Positions 14,947-22,784 of a stretch of DNA of 39,095 nt are shown piece after piece; the stretch's first letter is position 1; each line of letters starts with the position of its first letter. The stretch covers positions 1 to 39,095 of the forward strand of contig NZ_JACEGD010000055.1 in NCBI RefSeq assembly GCF_016031635.1, written 5' to 3'. Origin of the DNA: Bradyrhizobium diversitatis. GTDB lineage: Bacteria > Pseudomonadota > Alphaproteobacteria > Rhizobiales > Xanthobacteraceae. A program made the translations under genes and the position numbers. The notes under the pieces were generated by a model. The model saw nothing but the letters and a program-made list of their open reading frames with translations, had not been told where the DNA came from and made no database searches.

Positions 14947-17139
14947 ATGAGCGACGCGGCGCCACATTCTCAGTCGTCATGCCCGGGCTTGTCCCGGGCA
15001 TCCACGGACTTGGGCGCCACTGGCAAGAACGTGGATGGCCGGGACAAGCCCGGCCATGACGGAGTGCGGGGCAGGGGCCTTCGTGCTCTCTCCGCCCTCG
15101 CGTTCACCCTCATCCTCGCCATCGCAGGTTTCGTCGGCTGGGTCTATTCGCTCGGTCCTCTCCCGTTCGACGAAGCGCGTCAGGTCTCCACCACCATCGT
15201 GGACCGCAACGGCAAGCTGCTGCGTGCCTATGCCATGGCCGACGGACGCTGGCGTCTGCCGGTCGATGCCAAGATCAACGTCGATCCGACCTATCTGAAA
15301 CTGCTGTTCGCCTATGAGGACCAGCGCTTCTACGCCCACAACGGCCTCGATCCGCTGGCGCTGGCGCGCGCGGCGTTGCAGCTCGGAACGCGCGGCCACA
15401 TCGTCTCGGGCGGCTCGACCATCACCATGCAGCTTGCGCGGCTGATGGAGCCGCGGCGGCAGCGCTCGCTTCATGCCAAGCTGCGGCAGATCGTGCGCGC
15501 GATCGAGCTGGAACGGACGCTGAGCAAGGAGCAGATCCTCGATCTCTATCTCGCGCTCGCGCCTTACGGCGGCAATCTCGAAGGCATCCGCGCGGCTTCC
15601 ATCGCCTATCTCGGCAAGGAGCCGAAGCGGCTGTCGCTGGCGGAGGCCGCGCTGCTGGTCGCGTTGCCGCAATCGCCGGAAACGCGCCGGCTCGACCGCC
15701 ACCCGGACGCGGCACGCAAGGCGCGCGACCGCGTGCTCGACCGCATGGTCGAGGAGCATGTGGTCAGCGCAGATGATGCCAGGCAGGCCAAGGCGGTGCC
15801 CGTGCCGAAGCTGCGCAAGCCGATGCCGATCCTGGCGCCGCATGCCTCGGACACCGCGCTTTCGACGGTCAAGGACGCGCCGGTCATCAAGCTCACGCTG
15901 GACGCGAACCTGCAGAAGGTGCTGGAGCCGCTGGCGCGCGACCGCGCCATCGCGCTCGGGCCGAACATCTCGGTCGGGATCATCGTCGTCGACAACGAAA
16001 GCGGCGGCGTGCTCGCGCGGGTCGGCTCGGCTGATTATTTCGACGAGAGCCGGGCAGGGCAGGTCGACATGACCCGCGCCGTCCGCTCACCGGGCTCGAC
16101 ACTGAAACCCTTCATCTACGGGCTCGCCTTCGAGGACGGCTTTGTCCATCCCGACAGCCTGATCGACGACCGGCCGGTCCGCTTCGGCTCCTACGCGCCG
16201 GAGAATTTCGACATGACCTTCCAGGGCACGGTGCCGGTGAGGAAGGCGCTGCAATTGTCGCTGAACGTGCCGGCCATCGTGCTGCTCGACCGCGTCGGCT
16301 CCAGCCGCCTGACCTCGCGGCTGCGTCAGGCCGGCGGCAACCTGGTTCTGCCCAAGGACGAGACGCCAGGGCTCGCCATGGGTCTCGGCGGGGTGGGCGT
16401 GACGCTCCAGGACCTCGCCCAGCTCTATGCGGGCTTCGCCCGCCTCGGCACCACCAAGCCGCTGCGTGAGGTCGTGACTGATCGGGACGACCGCGAGCCC
16501 CTCCGGCTGCTCGATCAGGTCGCGGCCTGGCAGGTCGGCAACGTATTGCTGGGAACGCCGCCGCCGGAGAACGCTGCCCACAACCGGATCGCATTCAAGA
16601 CCGGCACGTCCTACGGCTATCGCGATGCCTGGTCGGTCGGCTTCGATGGCCGCATGACCATCGGCGTCTGGGTCGGCCGGCCCGACGGCGCCCCGGTTCC
16701 CGGCCTGATCGGGCGCGTCGCTGCCGCACCGATCCTGTTCGACGCCTTTGCCAGGACCGGCAAGACGCTCGCCCCGTTGCCGAAGGCGCCCAGGGGAACC
16801 CTCGTGGCGGGCAACGCCAAGCTGCCGCTGCCCCTGAAGCGGTTCCGCCCGGTCGGGGAGCTTGTGCGCACCGGGAGCGAGCAGGCGCTGCACATTCAGT
16901 TTCCGCTCAACGGATCGCGGATCGATGTCGATCGATCAGGCAGCCGGGAGAACGCAGCCATGCCGGTCAAAGTCGCCGGCGGTGTGCTGCCCATGACGAT
17001 CATGGTTAACGGCGCCGCGTTCGGCGAGATCGACGGCCGCCGCCAGCGGCTGATCGATCCGCCCGGACCGGGCTTTGCCCGGGTCACCGTGATCGACGCC
17101 ACGGGCGCCGCGGACACAGTCGTCATTCGAATTCAATGA
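14947..17139 (+). CDS. pbpC: Penicillin-binding protein 1C, bifunctional
   Basis: This 730-residue class A penicillin-binding protein polymerises glycan strands and cross-links peptides in peptidoglycan. After a membrane anchor at about residues 45-67, the GT51 domain shows EDQRFYAHNG with catalytic Glu124 and GGSTITMQLARL. The transpeptidase domain has Ser384-Thr-Leu-Lys387, Ser438-Leu-Asn440 and Lys551-Thr-Gly553. The last ~90 residues match the PBP1C C-terminal domain (beginning near LHIQFPLNGS). It forms an operon with the alpha-2-macroglobulin gene. The N-terminal residues 10-39 are encoded by a dispersed palindromic repeat (14975-15061). The real start may instead be GTG at 15064 (codon 40), just after the repeat and just before the anchor. 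From there the protein would be 691 residues and still complete in its domains. Confidence 0.93.
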   Translation: MSDAAPHSQSSCPGLSRASTDLGATGKNVDGRDKPGHDGVRGRGLRALSALAFTLILAIAGFVGWVYSLGPLPFDEARQVSTTIVDRNGKLLRAYAMADGRWRLPVDAKINVDPTYLKLLFAYEDQRFYAHNGLDPLALARAALQLGTRGHIVSGGSTITMQLARLMEPRRQRSLHAKLRQIVRAIELERTLSKEQILDLYLALAPYGGNLEGIRAASIAYLGKEPKRLSLAEAALLVALPQSPETRRLDRHPDAARKARDRVLDRMVEEHVVSADDARQAKAVPVPKLRKPMPILAPHASDTALSTVKDAPVIKLTLDANLQKVLEPLARDRAIALGPNISVGIIVVDNESGGVLARVGSADYFDESRAGQVDMTRAVRSPGSTLKPFIYGLAFEDGFVHPDSLIDDRPVRFGSYAPENFDMTFQGTVPVRKALQLSLNVPAIVLLDRVGSSRLTSRLRQAGGNLVLPKDETPGLAMGLGGVGVTLQDLAQLYAGFARLGTTKPLREVVTDRDDREPLRLLDQVAAWQVGNVLLGTPPPENAAHNRIAFKTGTSYGYRDAWSVGFDGRMTIGVWVGRPDGAPVPGLIGRVAAAPILFDAFARTGKTLAPLPKAPRGTLVAGNAKLPLPLKRFRPVGELVRTGSEQALHIQFPLNGSRIDVDRSGSRENAAMPVKVAGGVLPMTIMVNGAAFGEIDGRRQRLIDPPGPGFARVTVIDATGAADTVVIRIQ
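14975..15061. repeat. Dispersed palindromic repeat inside the pbpC 5' end
   Basis: Two arms of 32 bp (14975-15006 and 15030-15061) are inverted copies of each other with two mismatches, separated by 23 bp. Each arm is itself a perfect hairpin: ATGCCCGGG-CTTGT-CCCGGGCAT on the left and ATGGCCGGG-ACAAG-CCCGGCCAT on the right. The complement reads MAGLVPAIHV, which I recognise as the usual translation of an abundant Bradyrhizobium intergenic repeat. Here it lies in frame with PBP1C. Confidence 0.88.
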
Positions 17140-17189
17140 CCCTGCCTCAAGCGGTTGTGGCGATGGCGGTTTCAGCGTAAGCGGAACCA

Positions 17190-18932
17190 ATGGCCGAGAC
17201 CTACCCAAGCCCCCGTTTTGGAGCACCCCGCGAGTCGAAATCACCCGCAAATCCGGGCAGTGGACTCGTGCGCATGCTCGACATCGTCACGGCCAGCCAT
17301 GCGCGCGCGGTCGGCTTCCTGGTGCTGTGCGCGCTGCTGTTGTTCCTGCCGGGCTTCTTCACCATCCCGCCGATCGATCGCGACGAAGCGCGCTTCGCCC
17401 AGGCCACCAAGCAGATGGTCGAGAGCGGCGACTACGTCGATATCCGCTTTCAGGAGGACGTCCGCTACAAGAAGCCGGTCGGCATCTACTGGTTGCAATC
17501 GGCGACCGTCGAGGCTGCCTCGATGCTCAAGCTGCCGAAGGCCGAATTGCGCATCTGGGTCTACCGGCTGCCGTCGCTGATGGGCGCGATCGGCGCCGTG
17601 CTCATGACCTATTGGGCCGCGCTCGGCTTCGTCACGCGGCGTGCCGCCGTGCTGGCGGCGCTGATGATGTGCGCGTCCGTGCTGCTCGGCGTCGAGGCGC
17701 GCCTGGCCAAGACCGATGCCATGCTGCTGCTCTGCGTCGTCGCCGCGATGGGTGCGATGGCGCGGGCCTATCTGTCCTGGCAGCGCGCCGAGGACGAGAC
17801 GCATCCGCCCTGGAGCTGGCCGGCGATCTTCTGGACCGCGCTCGCGGTGGGCGTCCTGATCAAGGGCCCGCTGATCCTGATGTTCGCAGGCCTGACCATC
17901 GTCGCGCTCGCGATCCAGGACCGTGACGCCTCCTGGCTGTGGAAGCTGAGGCCTGTCTGGGGCCTGATGTGGATGCTGGTGCTGGTGCTGCCCTGGTTCG
18001 TCGCGATCTTCTGGCGCGCGGGCGAGACCTTCTTCGCCGATTCCGTCGGCGGTGACATGCTGAGCAAGTTGGGTGCCCAGGAATCCCACGGCGCGCCGCC
18101 CGGACTGTACCTCGCGTTGTTCTGGATCACGTTCTGGCCGGGCGCACCGCTGGCGGCGATGGCGGCACCCGCGGTGTGGCGGGCGCGGCGCGAGCCCGGC
18201 GCGCAGTTCCTGCTGGCCTGGCTGATCCCGTCCTGGATTGTGTTCGAGGCCGTGCTGACCAAGCTGCCGCATTACGTGCTGCCGCTCTATCCGGCGATCG
18301 CGATCCTCACCGCAGGCGCGGTGGAGCGGCGCGTGCTGTCGCGTTCCTGGTTGATGCGCGGTTCGGCCTGGTGGTTCGCGATCCCCGCAGCCGCCTCGAT
18401 CATCGCGGTCGTCGGGTCGGTGATTCTGACGCGGCAGCCGGCCTTCGTGGCCTGGCCGTTCATCGCGGCATCGCTGATCTTCGGCCTATTCGCCTGGTGG
18501 CTTTACGACAACAATCGTGCCGAACGCTCGCTGCTCAACGCGCTGGTCGCAGCCCTGATGCTGGCTGTGACGGTCTACGGCATCGTCCTGCCGTCGCTGA
18601 CGCCGCTGTTTCCGAGCATCGAGATCGCGCGCGCGCTTCGCAACGTCACCTGCGTCGGACCGAAAGCCGCTGCGGCCGGTTATCACGAGCCGAGCCTCGT
18701 CTTCCTGGTGGGGACCCGGACCCTGCTCACCGACGGCTCCGGTGCGGCGGATTTCCTGCGGCAGGGCAGCTGCCGCTTCGCGCTGATCGAGCAGCGTTCG
18801 GAGCGCAGCTTCGTGCAGCGCGCCGAGGCGATCGGGCTGCGCTACAAGGTCGGCGCGCGCATCGACGGTTACAACTTCTCGCAAGGGCGCGCGATCTCGA
18901 TCTCGATCTTCCGCTCGGAAGGCACCGAGTAG
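17190..18932 (+). CDS. ArnT-like GT39 glycosyltransferase, integral membrane
   Basis: This 580-residue membrane enzyme belongs to the PMT/ArnT class (GT39/GT83). These enzymes take a sugar from a polyprenyl-phosphate donor and place it on a lipid or protein on the periplasmic side. The first loop after TM1 carries the family's acidic motif, PPIDRDEARFAQATKQM (Asp63, Asp65-Glu66). About ten more membrane helices follow, then a C-terminal periplasmic domain of around 110 residues. It may start at ATG 17190 or at 17274 (MLDIVTASHARAV), just before TM1. The first 28 residues are disordered and the ribosome site is weak, so the later start is plausible. It is first of four genes running to 20913; the PAP2 gene begins one base after its stop. 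Confidence 0.88.
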   Translation: MAETYPSPRFGAPRESKSPANPGSGLVRMLDIVTASHARAVGFLVLCALLLFLPGFFTIPPIDRDEARFAQATKQMVESGDYVDIRFQEDVRYKKPVGIYWLQSATVEAASMLKLPKAELRIWVYRLPSLMGAIGAVLMTYWAALGFVTRRAAVLAALMMCASVLLGVEARLAKTDAMLLLCVVAAMGAMARAYLSWQRAEDETHPPWSWPAIFWTALAVGVLIKGPLILMFAGLTIVALAIQDRDASWLWKLRPVWGLMWMLVLVLPWFVAIFWRAGETFFADSVGGDMLSKLGAQESHGAPPGLYLALFWITFWPGAPLAAMAAPAVWRARREPGAQFLLAWLIPSWIVFEAVLTKLPHYVLPLYPAIAILTAGAVERRVLSRSWLMRGSAWWFAIPAAASIIAVVGSVILTRQPAFVAWPFIAASLIFGLFAWWLYDNNRAERSLLNALVAALMLAVTVYGIVLPSLTPLFPSIEIARALRNVTCVGPKAAAAGYHEPSLVFLVGTRTLLTDGSGAADFLRQGSCRFALIEQRSERSFVQRAEAIGLRYKVGARIDGYNFSQGRAISISIFRSEGTE

Positions 18933-18933
18933 G

Positions 18934-19779
18934 ATGCAGGTGCCGACCGACATTGCGCCGCGTGCCGGCTATCCCCGACAATTGCTCGCCGTGTCCCGGG
19001 GCGCGCTGGCGCAGCTCGTGCGGTCGCCCTCGCATTCGCGCCGGGCCGAGGCCGCTCGAAAGCTGGCGCGGCACTCGCTCTGGCTCAGCTTAGCGGGCGC
19101 AGCGCTGGTCATCGTGCTGATGGCCGGGTTCGATCAGACCGAGATCGAGCTGATGCCGCCGCGCGGCACGCCAACCCTGTGGCCGATCCGCATCCTCACC
19201 GATTTCGGCAAGGACGAGTATCTGCTGATCGTGCTGGGGGCTGCGCTGGTGGCTGTGGCGTTCGTTGCTGCCGGGCTGCACGGGACTCGCCGCGCGGTGC
19301 TGCTCGGCTTCGGCACGCGGCTTCAGTACTTATTTCTGTCTGTTGCCGTGTCGGCGCTTGTCGCTGAGATCCTGAAATATCTCATCGGCCGCGGCCGCCC
19401 GTTCGTCGGCGGCAAGGCCAATCCATTCAATTTCGTGCCGTTCGAGGGAACGGGGGCTTATGCCAGCCTGCCATCGGGACATGCAGTGGCCGCGTTCGCC
19501 CTGGCGTTTGCGGTCTCGGCGCTGTGGCCGCGCCTGCGGGTGTTCATGTTCACTTACGCAATCGTGATCCTGCTGACGCGCCTGGTGCTGCTCGCGCATC
19601 ACCCCAGCGACGTCGTGGCCGGCGCCCTGGTCGGAATGGTCGGCGCCATGATGGTGCGTTACTGGTTCGCGGCCCGGCGGCTCGGCTTTGCCATCCGCGC
19701 CGACGGCACCATCGTGCCTCTTCCGGGAGCGGCCCGGGGTCGCCTCAAAAGGGTTGCCCACGGGGCATCCGCCCCATAA
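18934..19779 (+). CDS. PAP2 family membrane phosphatase
   Basis: This 281-residue membrane phosphatase carries the complete PAP2 signature: KYLIGRGRP (K148-x6-R155-P156), PSGHA (180-184), and R216-x5-H222-x3-D226 in RLVLLAHHPSD. In bacteria such enzymes remove phosphate from lipid A (LpxE/LpxF type), from undecaprenyl diphosphate, or from phosphatidyl-lipids. The ATG lies one base past the GT39 stop, which indicates tight coupling. About 45 residues of positively charged N-terminus precede the first helix. In this operon an LpxE/LpxF-like role or recycling of the polyprenyl carrier would both fit. Which one applies cannot be decided by eye. Confidence 0.9.
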   Translation: MQVPTDIAPRAGYPRQLLAVSRGALAQLVRSPSHSRRAEAARKLARHSLWLSLAGAALVIVLMAGFDQTEIELMPPRGTPTLWPIRILTDFGKDEYLLIVLGAALVAVAFVAAGLHGTRRAVLLGFGTRLQYLFLSVAVSALVAEILKYLIGRGRPFVGGKANPFNFVPFEGTGAYASLPSGHAVAAFALAFAVSALWPRLRVFMFTYAIVILLTRLVLLAHHPSDVVAGALVGMVGAMMVRYWFAARRLGFAIRADGTIVPLPGAARGRLKRVAHGASAP

Positions 19780-19843
19780 AAGCGGCTGCCTGCCGGGACC
19801 GCCGGTTCCCAAGGCGCAGGCCAAATCCAACCACGAGCCTCCT

Positions 19844-20578
19844 TTGTCGACGCCCCAGCCTTCGGTTTCCATCGTCGTTCCCGTGCGCAACGAAGCCGAC
19901 AATATTGCGCCGCTGATCGCAGAGATCGGGGCGGCGCTCGATGGCCGCTGGGCCTATGAGATCATCTACGTCAACGATGGCTCCACCGACGCGACCGGCG
20001 AGCGGCTTGCCGCGATCATGAAGCAGCGGAGCAATCTGCGTCAGCTCCGTCATGCGCGGTCTGGCGGCCAATCAGCGGCTGTGCGCAGTGGTGTGCGTGC
20101 TGCGCGCGGGGACATCGTGGCGACACTCGACGGCGATGGCCAGAACAATCCCGTCTTCCTGCCGGACCTGATCGCGGCGGTCGAGAAAAGCGCGCGCGTC
20201 GGGCTGGCCGCCGGCCAGCGGGTCGGGCGCAAGGACACAGGCTTCAAGAAGTTCCAGTCGCGCGTGGCGAACGGCGTTCGCAACGCCATCCTGAAAGACG
20301 GCACGCGCGACACCGGCTGCGGACTGAAGGCGTTCCGGCGCGACGTCTTCCTGATGCTGCCCTATTTCGACGGGTTGCATCGCTTCCTGCCGGCGCTGGT
20401 GCGCCGCGAGGGCTACGAGATCGCCTATGTCGATGTGATCGACCGGCCGCGCCACTCCGGCGTATCGAACTACGGCTTCTTCGACCGGCTGTGGATCGGC
20501 ATCATGGATCTCGCCGGGGTGTGGTGGCTGATCCGCCGCAAGAAGCCGACTCCTGAGGTGACCGAGGTGAACGCATGA
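19844..20578 (+). CDS. DPM-like family 2 glycosyltransferase
   Basis: This GT-A fold enzyme would transfer a sugar from a nucleotide sugar to polyprenyl phosphate, like dolichol-phosphate-mannose synthase or ArnC. With the start set at TTG 19844 it has 244 residues and begins MSTPQPSVSIVVPVRNEADN. The motifs are 'IIYVNDGSTDAT' (about 40-51) and the metal-binding Asp96-x-Asp98 in LDGDGQNNP. There is no large C-terminal membrane domain, as in short DPM enzymes. An in-frame ATG at 19688 exists but lies inside the PAP2 gene, and the residues it adds look non-coding. The stop overlaps the next ATG (ATGA). It would supply the lipid-linked sugar used by the GT39 enzyme. Confidence 0.85.
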   Translation: MSTPQPSVSIVVPVRNEADNIAPLIAEIGAALDGRWAYEIIYVNDGSTDATGERLAAIMKQRSNLRQLRHARSGGQSAAVRSGVRAARGDIVATLDGDGQNNPVFLPDLIAAVEKSARVGLAAGQRVGRKDTGFKKFQSRVANGVRNAILKDGTRDTGCGLKAFRRDVFLMLPYFDGLHRFLPALVRREGYEIAYVDVIDRPRHSGVSNYGFFDRLWIGIMDLAGVWWLIRRKKPTPEVTEVNA

Positions 20579-20913
20579 TCATTCAATACGGTCAGGCGCT
20601 GAGCAATTATCTCTACGACGTCTTCGTCGCCAAATTCGATTTCTGGCTCGCATTCGGGCTCGTCGCGCAATTGTTCTTCACCGCGCGCTTCCTGGTGCAG
20701 TGGATCGCGAGCGAGCGCGCCGGCAACAGCGTGGTGCCGATGGCGTTCTGGTTCTGCTCGATGGGCGGCGGGCTGATGACGCTGGTCTACGGCGTCGTGA
20801 AGCGCGAGCCGGTCATCATCCTCGGACAGTCGCTCGCGACCATCATCTACATCAGGAACATCATGCTGATCTGGAAGAACCGCGGCAGCGCTTCGAAGAC
20901 GCTGGATCGCTGA
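20575..20913 (+). CDS. LAB_N (lipid A biosynthesis N-terminal domain) membrane protein
   Basis: This 112-residue protein has three membrane segments: FWLAFGLVAQLFFTARFLVQ, VVPMAFWFCSMGGGLMTLVY and a third around VIILGQSLATIIYIRNIMLI. The motif 'QWIASERAGNSVVPMAFW' is that of the LAB_N family, named after its presence at the N-terminus of some LpxB proteins. Free-standing LAB_N proteins commonly sit beside DPM-like transferases and are suspected to act on, or flip, the lipid-linked sugar. That role is not proven. It is coupled to the GT2 gene by an ATGA overlap. It ends one base before the stop of the convergent Na/Pi gene. Confidence 0.88.
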   Translation: MIIQYGQALSNYLYDVFVAKFDFWLAFGLVAQLFFTARFLVQWIASERAGNSVVPMAFWFCSMGGGLMTLVYGVVKREPVIILGQSLATIIYIRNIMLIWKNRGSASKTLDR

Positions 20914-20914
20914 T

Positions 20915-22606
20915 CTAGCGCGGCAGCGCCGAGGCCGCTCCTGACGCGGGCAGGGTGGCTGTGTCCGCCTCGGTTCTGCGGTAGGGCTCGCCGGCTGCGT
21001 CGAGCACGGGATAGGCGACCGAGCAGATATGCGAGTGGATGCGGCGCAGGTCGCGCAGCACGTCCAGATGCAGCGACGTGGTCTCGATGGTCTCGGGACG
21101 GCCCTCGCGCAGGCGGTCGAGATGCCGCTCGACCGCGGCAAGCTCGGTGTTGCGTAGCGCGGTTTTCTCCACCAGCAGCTTGCGGGCCTCGTTGGCGTCC
21201 CCCGACATGAAGACGCCGAACGCGATCCGCAGCGAGTCCATCGTGCGCTTGTGGAAAGCGGCGAGCTCGTCGGCCCCTTCCGCCGAGAACTGGAAGCGCC
21301 GCTTGATCTTCTTGGTGGCGAGCTCGCTCAGGCTCTTGTCGATGATGTCGCCGATGTGCTCGAGGTTGATGGCGAAGGAGATGATCTCCATCGCGCGGCG
21401 TCCTTCGGTCTCGTCGAGGCTGCCCCGCATCAGCTTGGTCACGTAGAGCTTGATGGCCTCGTCGAGACCGTCGACGAGATTGTCCATCTTGGAGACCTGA
21501 TCGACCAGCGCACGGTCGCCGCTCATCATCGCGGCCATCACCTTGCGCAGCATGACCTCGACGAGATCGCCCATGCGCAACGTCTCGCGGGCGGCGTCGG
21601 CGAGCGCCAGGGACGGCGTCTCCAGCGCGGTCTCGTCGAGATAGCGCGGCCGGGCCGGGTCGGCCTCATGCACGCGATCCGGCAAAAGGCGGGTGAGCAG
21701 GCGCGACATGGTGTCGAGCAGGCCGATGAAGACGACGGCCGTGCCAAGGTTGAAGGCAATGTGGAAAGCCGCCGTCATCTTGGCGAGATCGGGCTGCCAG
21801 GCATGCATGTGCTCGGCGATCGCGCTCAGGAAGGGCAGGACGAGGGCGATCCCGACCACGCGGTTGACGAGATTGCCGACCGGCAGGCGATAGCTCGCGG
21901 GATCGTCACGCCTGGCGCCCTCGAACACGGGATTGATGGCGCTGCCGAGATTGGCCCCCAGCACCAGCGCCAGCGCCGCATCGGGCGAGATGAACTGCGA
22001 ATAGGCCAGCGACATGATCAGCAGCACGCTGGCGACGCTCGAATGCACCGCCCAGGTGACGAGGGCGGCGATGACGATGCACAGGATCGGATCGCCCGTG
22101 ATGGCCGACATCACGACGCGGACGCCGGGCGCGTTCTCCGCCGGCGCCAGCGTGTCGAGCAGGATGTGCAGCGAGAGCAGCATCAGGCCGAGGCCGATGC
22201 AGACGCGACCGATGTCCTTGATCCGCGAGCGCGGGCCGGAGCGGAAGGCGACGAGTCCGAGCACGAACAGGACCGGCGCAACGGCTGCGATGTTGAACGA
22301 CAGCACCTGCACGATCAGCGTCGTGCCGACATTGGCTCCCAACATGATGGCGAGCGCAGCGGCGAGGCTGACGAGGCCCTCGGCCGCGAACGAGCTCGTG
22401 ATCAGCGCCGTCGCCGTGCTGCTCTGAAGCAGCGCGGTGAGCCCGAGGCCGGCGGCGAATGCGCTGGCGCGATTGCTCAGCGCCTTGCCGAGCAGCCGCC
22501 GCAGGTCGGGACCGAAGGCGCGCAAAATGCCGCTGTGGACCATGTGCAGGCCCCACAGCAACAGGGCAACGCCGCCCATGAGATCGAGCAGAACCAACGT
22601 TCCCAT
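20915..22606 (-). CDS. Na/Pi cotransporter family protein with PhoU-like tail
   Basis: This 563-residue protein imports or exports phosphate with sodium (NptA/YjbB type). The membrane half has two inverted Na_Pi_cotrans repeats. The first has QSSTAT at residues 61-66 followed by GANVGTT. The second has the degenerate HSSVASVLLIM followed by GANLGSA. From about residue 340 onward the protein is soluble and helical with PhoU-like stretches (MMSGDRALVDQVSKMDNLVD and AINLEHIGDIIDKSLSELA), which may sense phosphate. It converges on the LAB_N gene with a single base between stops and lies 178 bases downstream of metC on the same strand. Confidence 0.93.
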   Translation of the reverse strand: MGTLVLLDLMGGVALLLWGLHMVHSGILRAFGPDLRRLLGKALSNRASAFAAGLGLTALLQSSTATALITSSFAAEGLVSLAAALAIMLGANVGTTLIVQVLSFNIAAVAPVLFVLGLVAFRSGPRSRIKDIGRVCIGLGLMLLSLHILLDTLAPAENAPGVRVVMSAITGDPILCIVIAALVTWAVHSSVASVLLIMSLAYSQFISPDAALALVLGANLGSAINPVFEGARRDDPASYRLPVGNLVNRVVGIALVLPFLSAIAEHMHAWQPDLAKMTAAFHIAFNLGTAVVFIGLLDTMSRLLTRLLPDRVHEADPARPRYLDETALETPSLALADAARETLRMGDLVEVMLRKVMAAMMSGDRALVDQVSKMDNLVDGLDEAIKLYVTKLMRGSLDETEGRRAMEIISFAINLEHIGDIIDKSLSELATKKIKRRFQFSAEGADELAAFHKRTMDSLRIAFGVFMSGDANEARKLLVEKTALRNTELAAVERHLDRLREGRPETIETTSLHLDVLRDLRRIHSHICSVAYPVLDAAGEPYRRTEADTATLPASGAASALPR

Positions 22607-22784
22607 GCTCCGTGTCCGGATTGGAGTCGATTGGCGAGGCTAACGCCAAACGGGAGCCGATCAAACCCTTTGTCGGCGCATCGGCGTTAACGTTTGCGGC
22701 AGCGGCGCGTTCCCGCGGCGCGCGATTGCGCGTCCGCCGGAGCGTGGCTGCCCTGTCCCGAGGCGCGTTGCCTCGCGAGCAGGC

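Noticed and set aside
18888..18912. Run of CGATCT-like repeats at the end of the GT39 gene
   Set aside because: It simply encodes Ile-Ser-Ile-Ser in frame; three short copies are not a meaningful repeat array.
21251..22690. Open frame of 479 codons on the plus strand opposite the Na/Pi gene
   Set aside because: Composition is that of an antisense shadow (strings of His, Arg, Asp, Gln, Glu); the minus-strand gene has QSSTAT and PhoU features.
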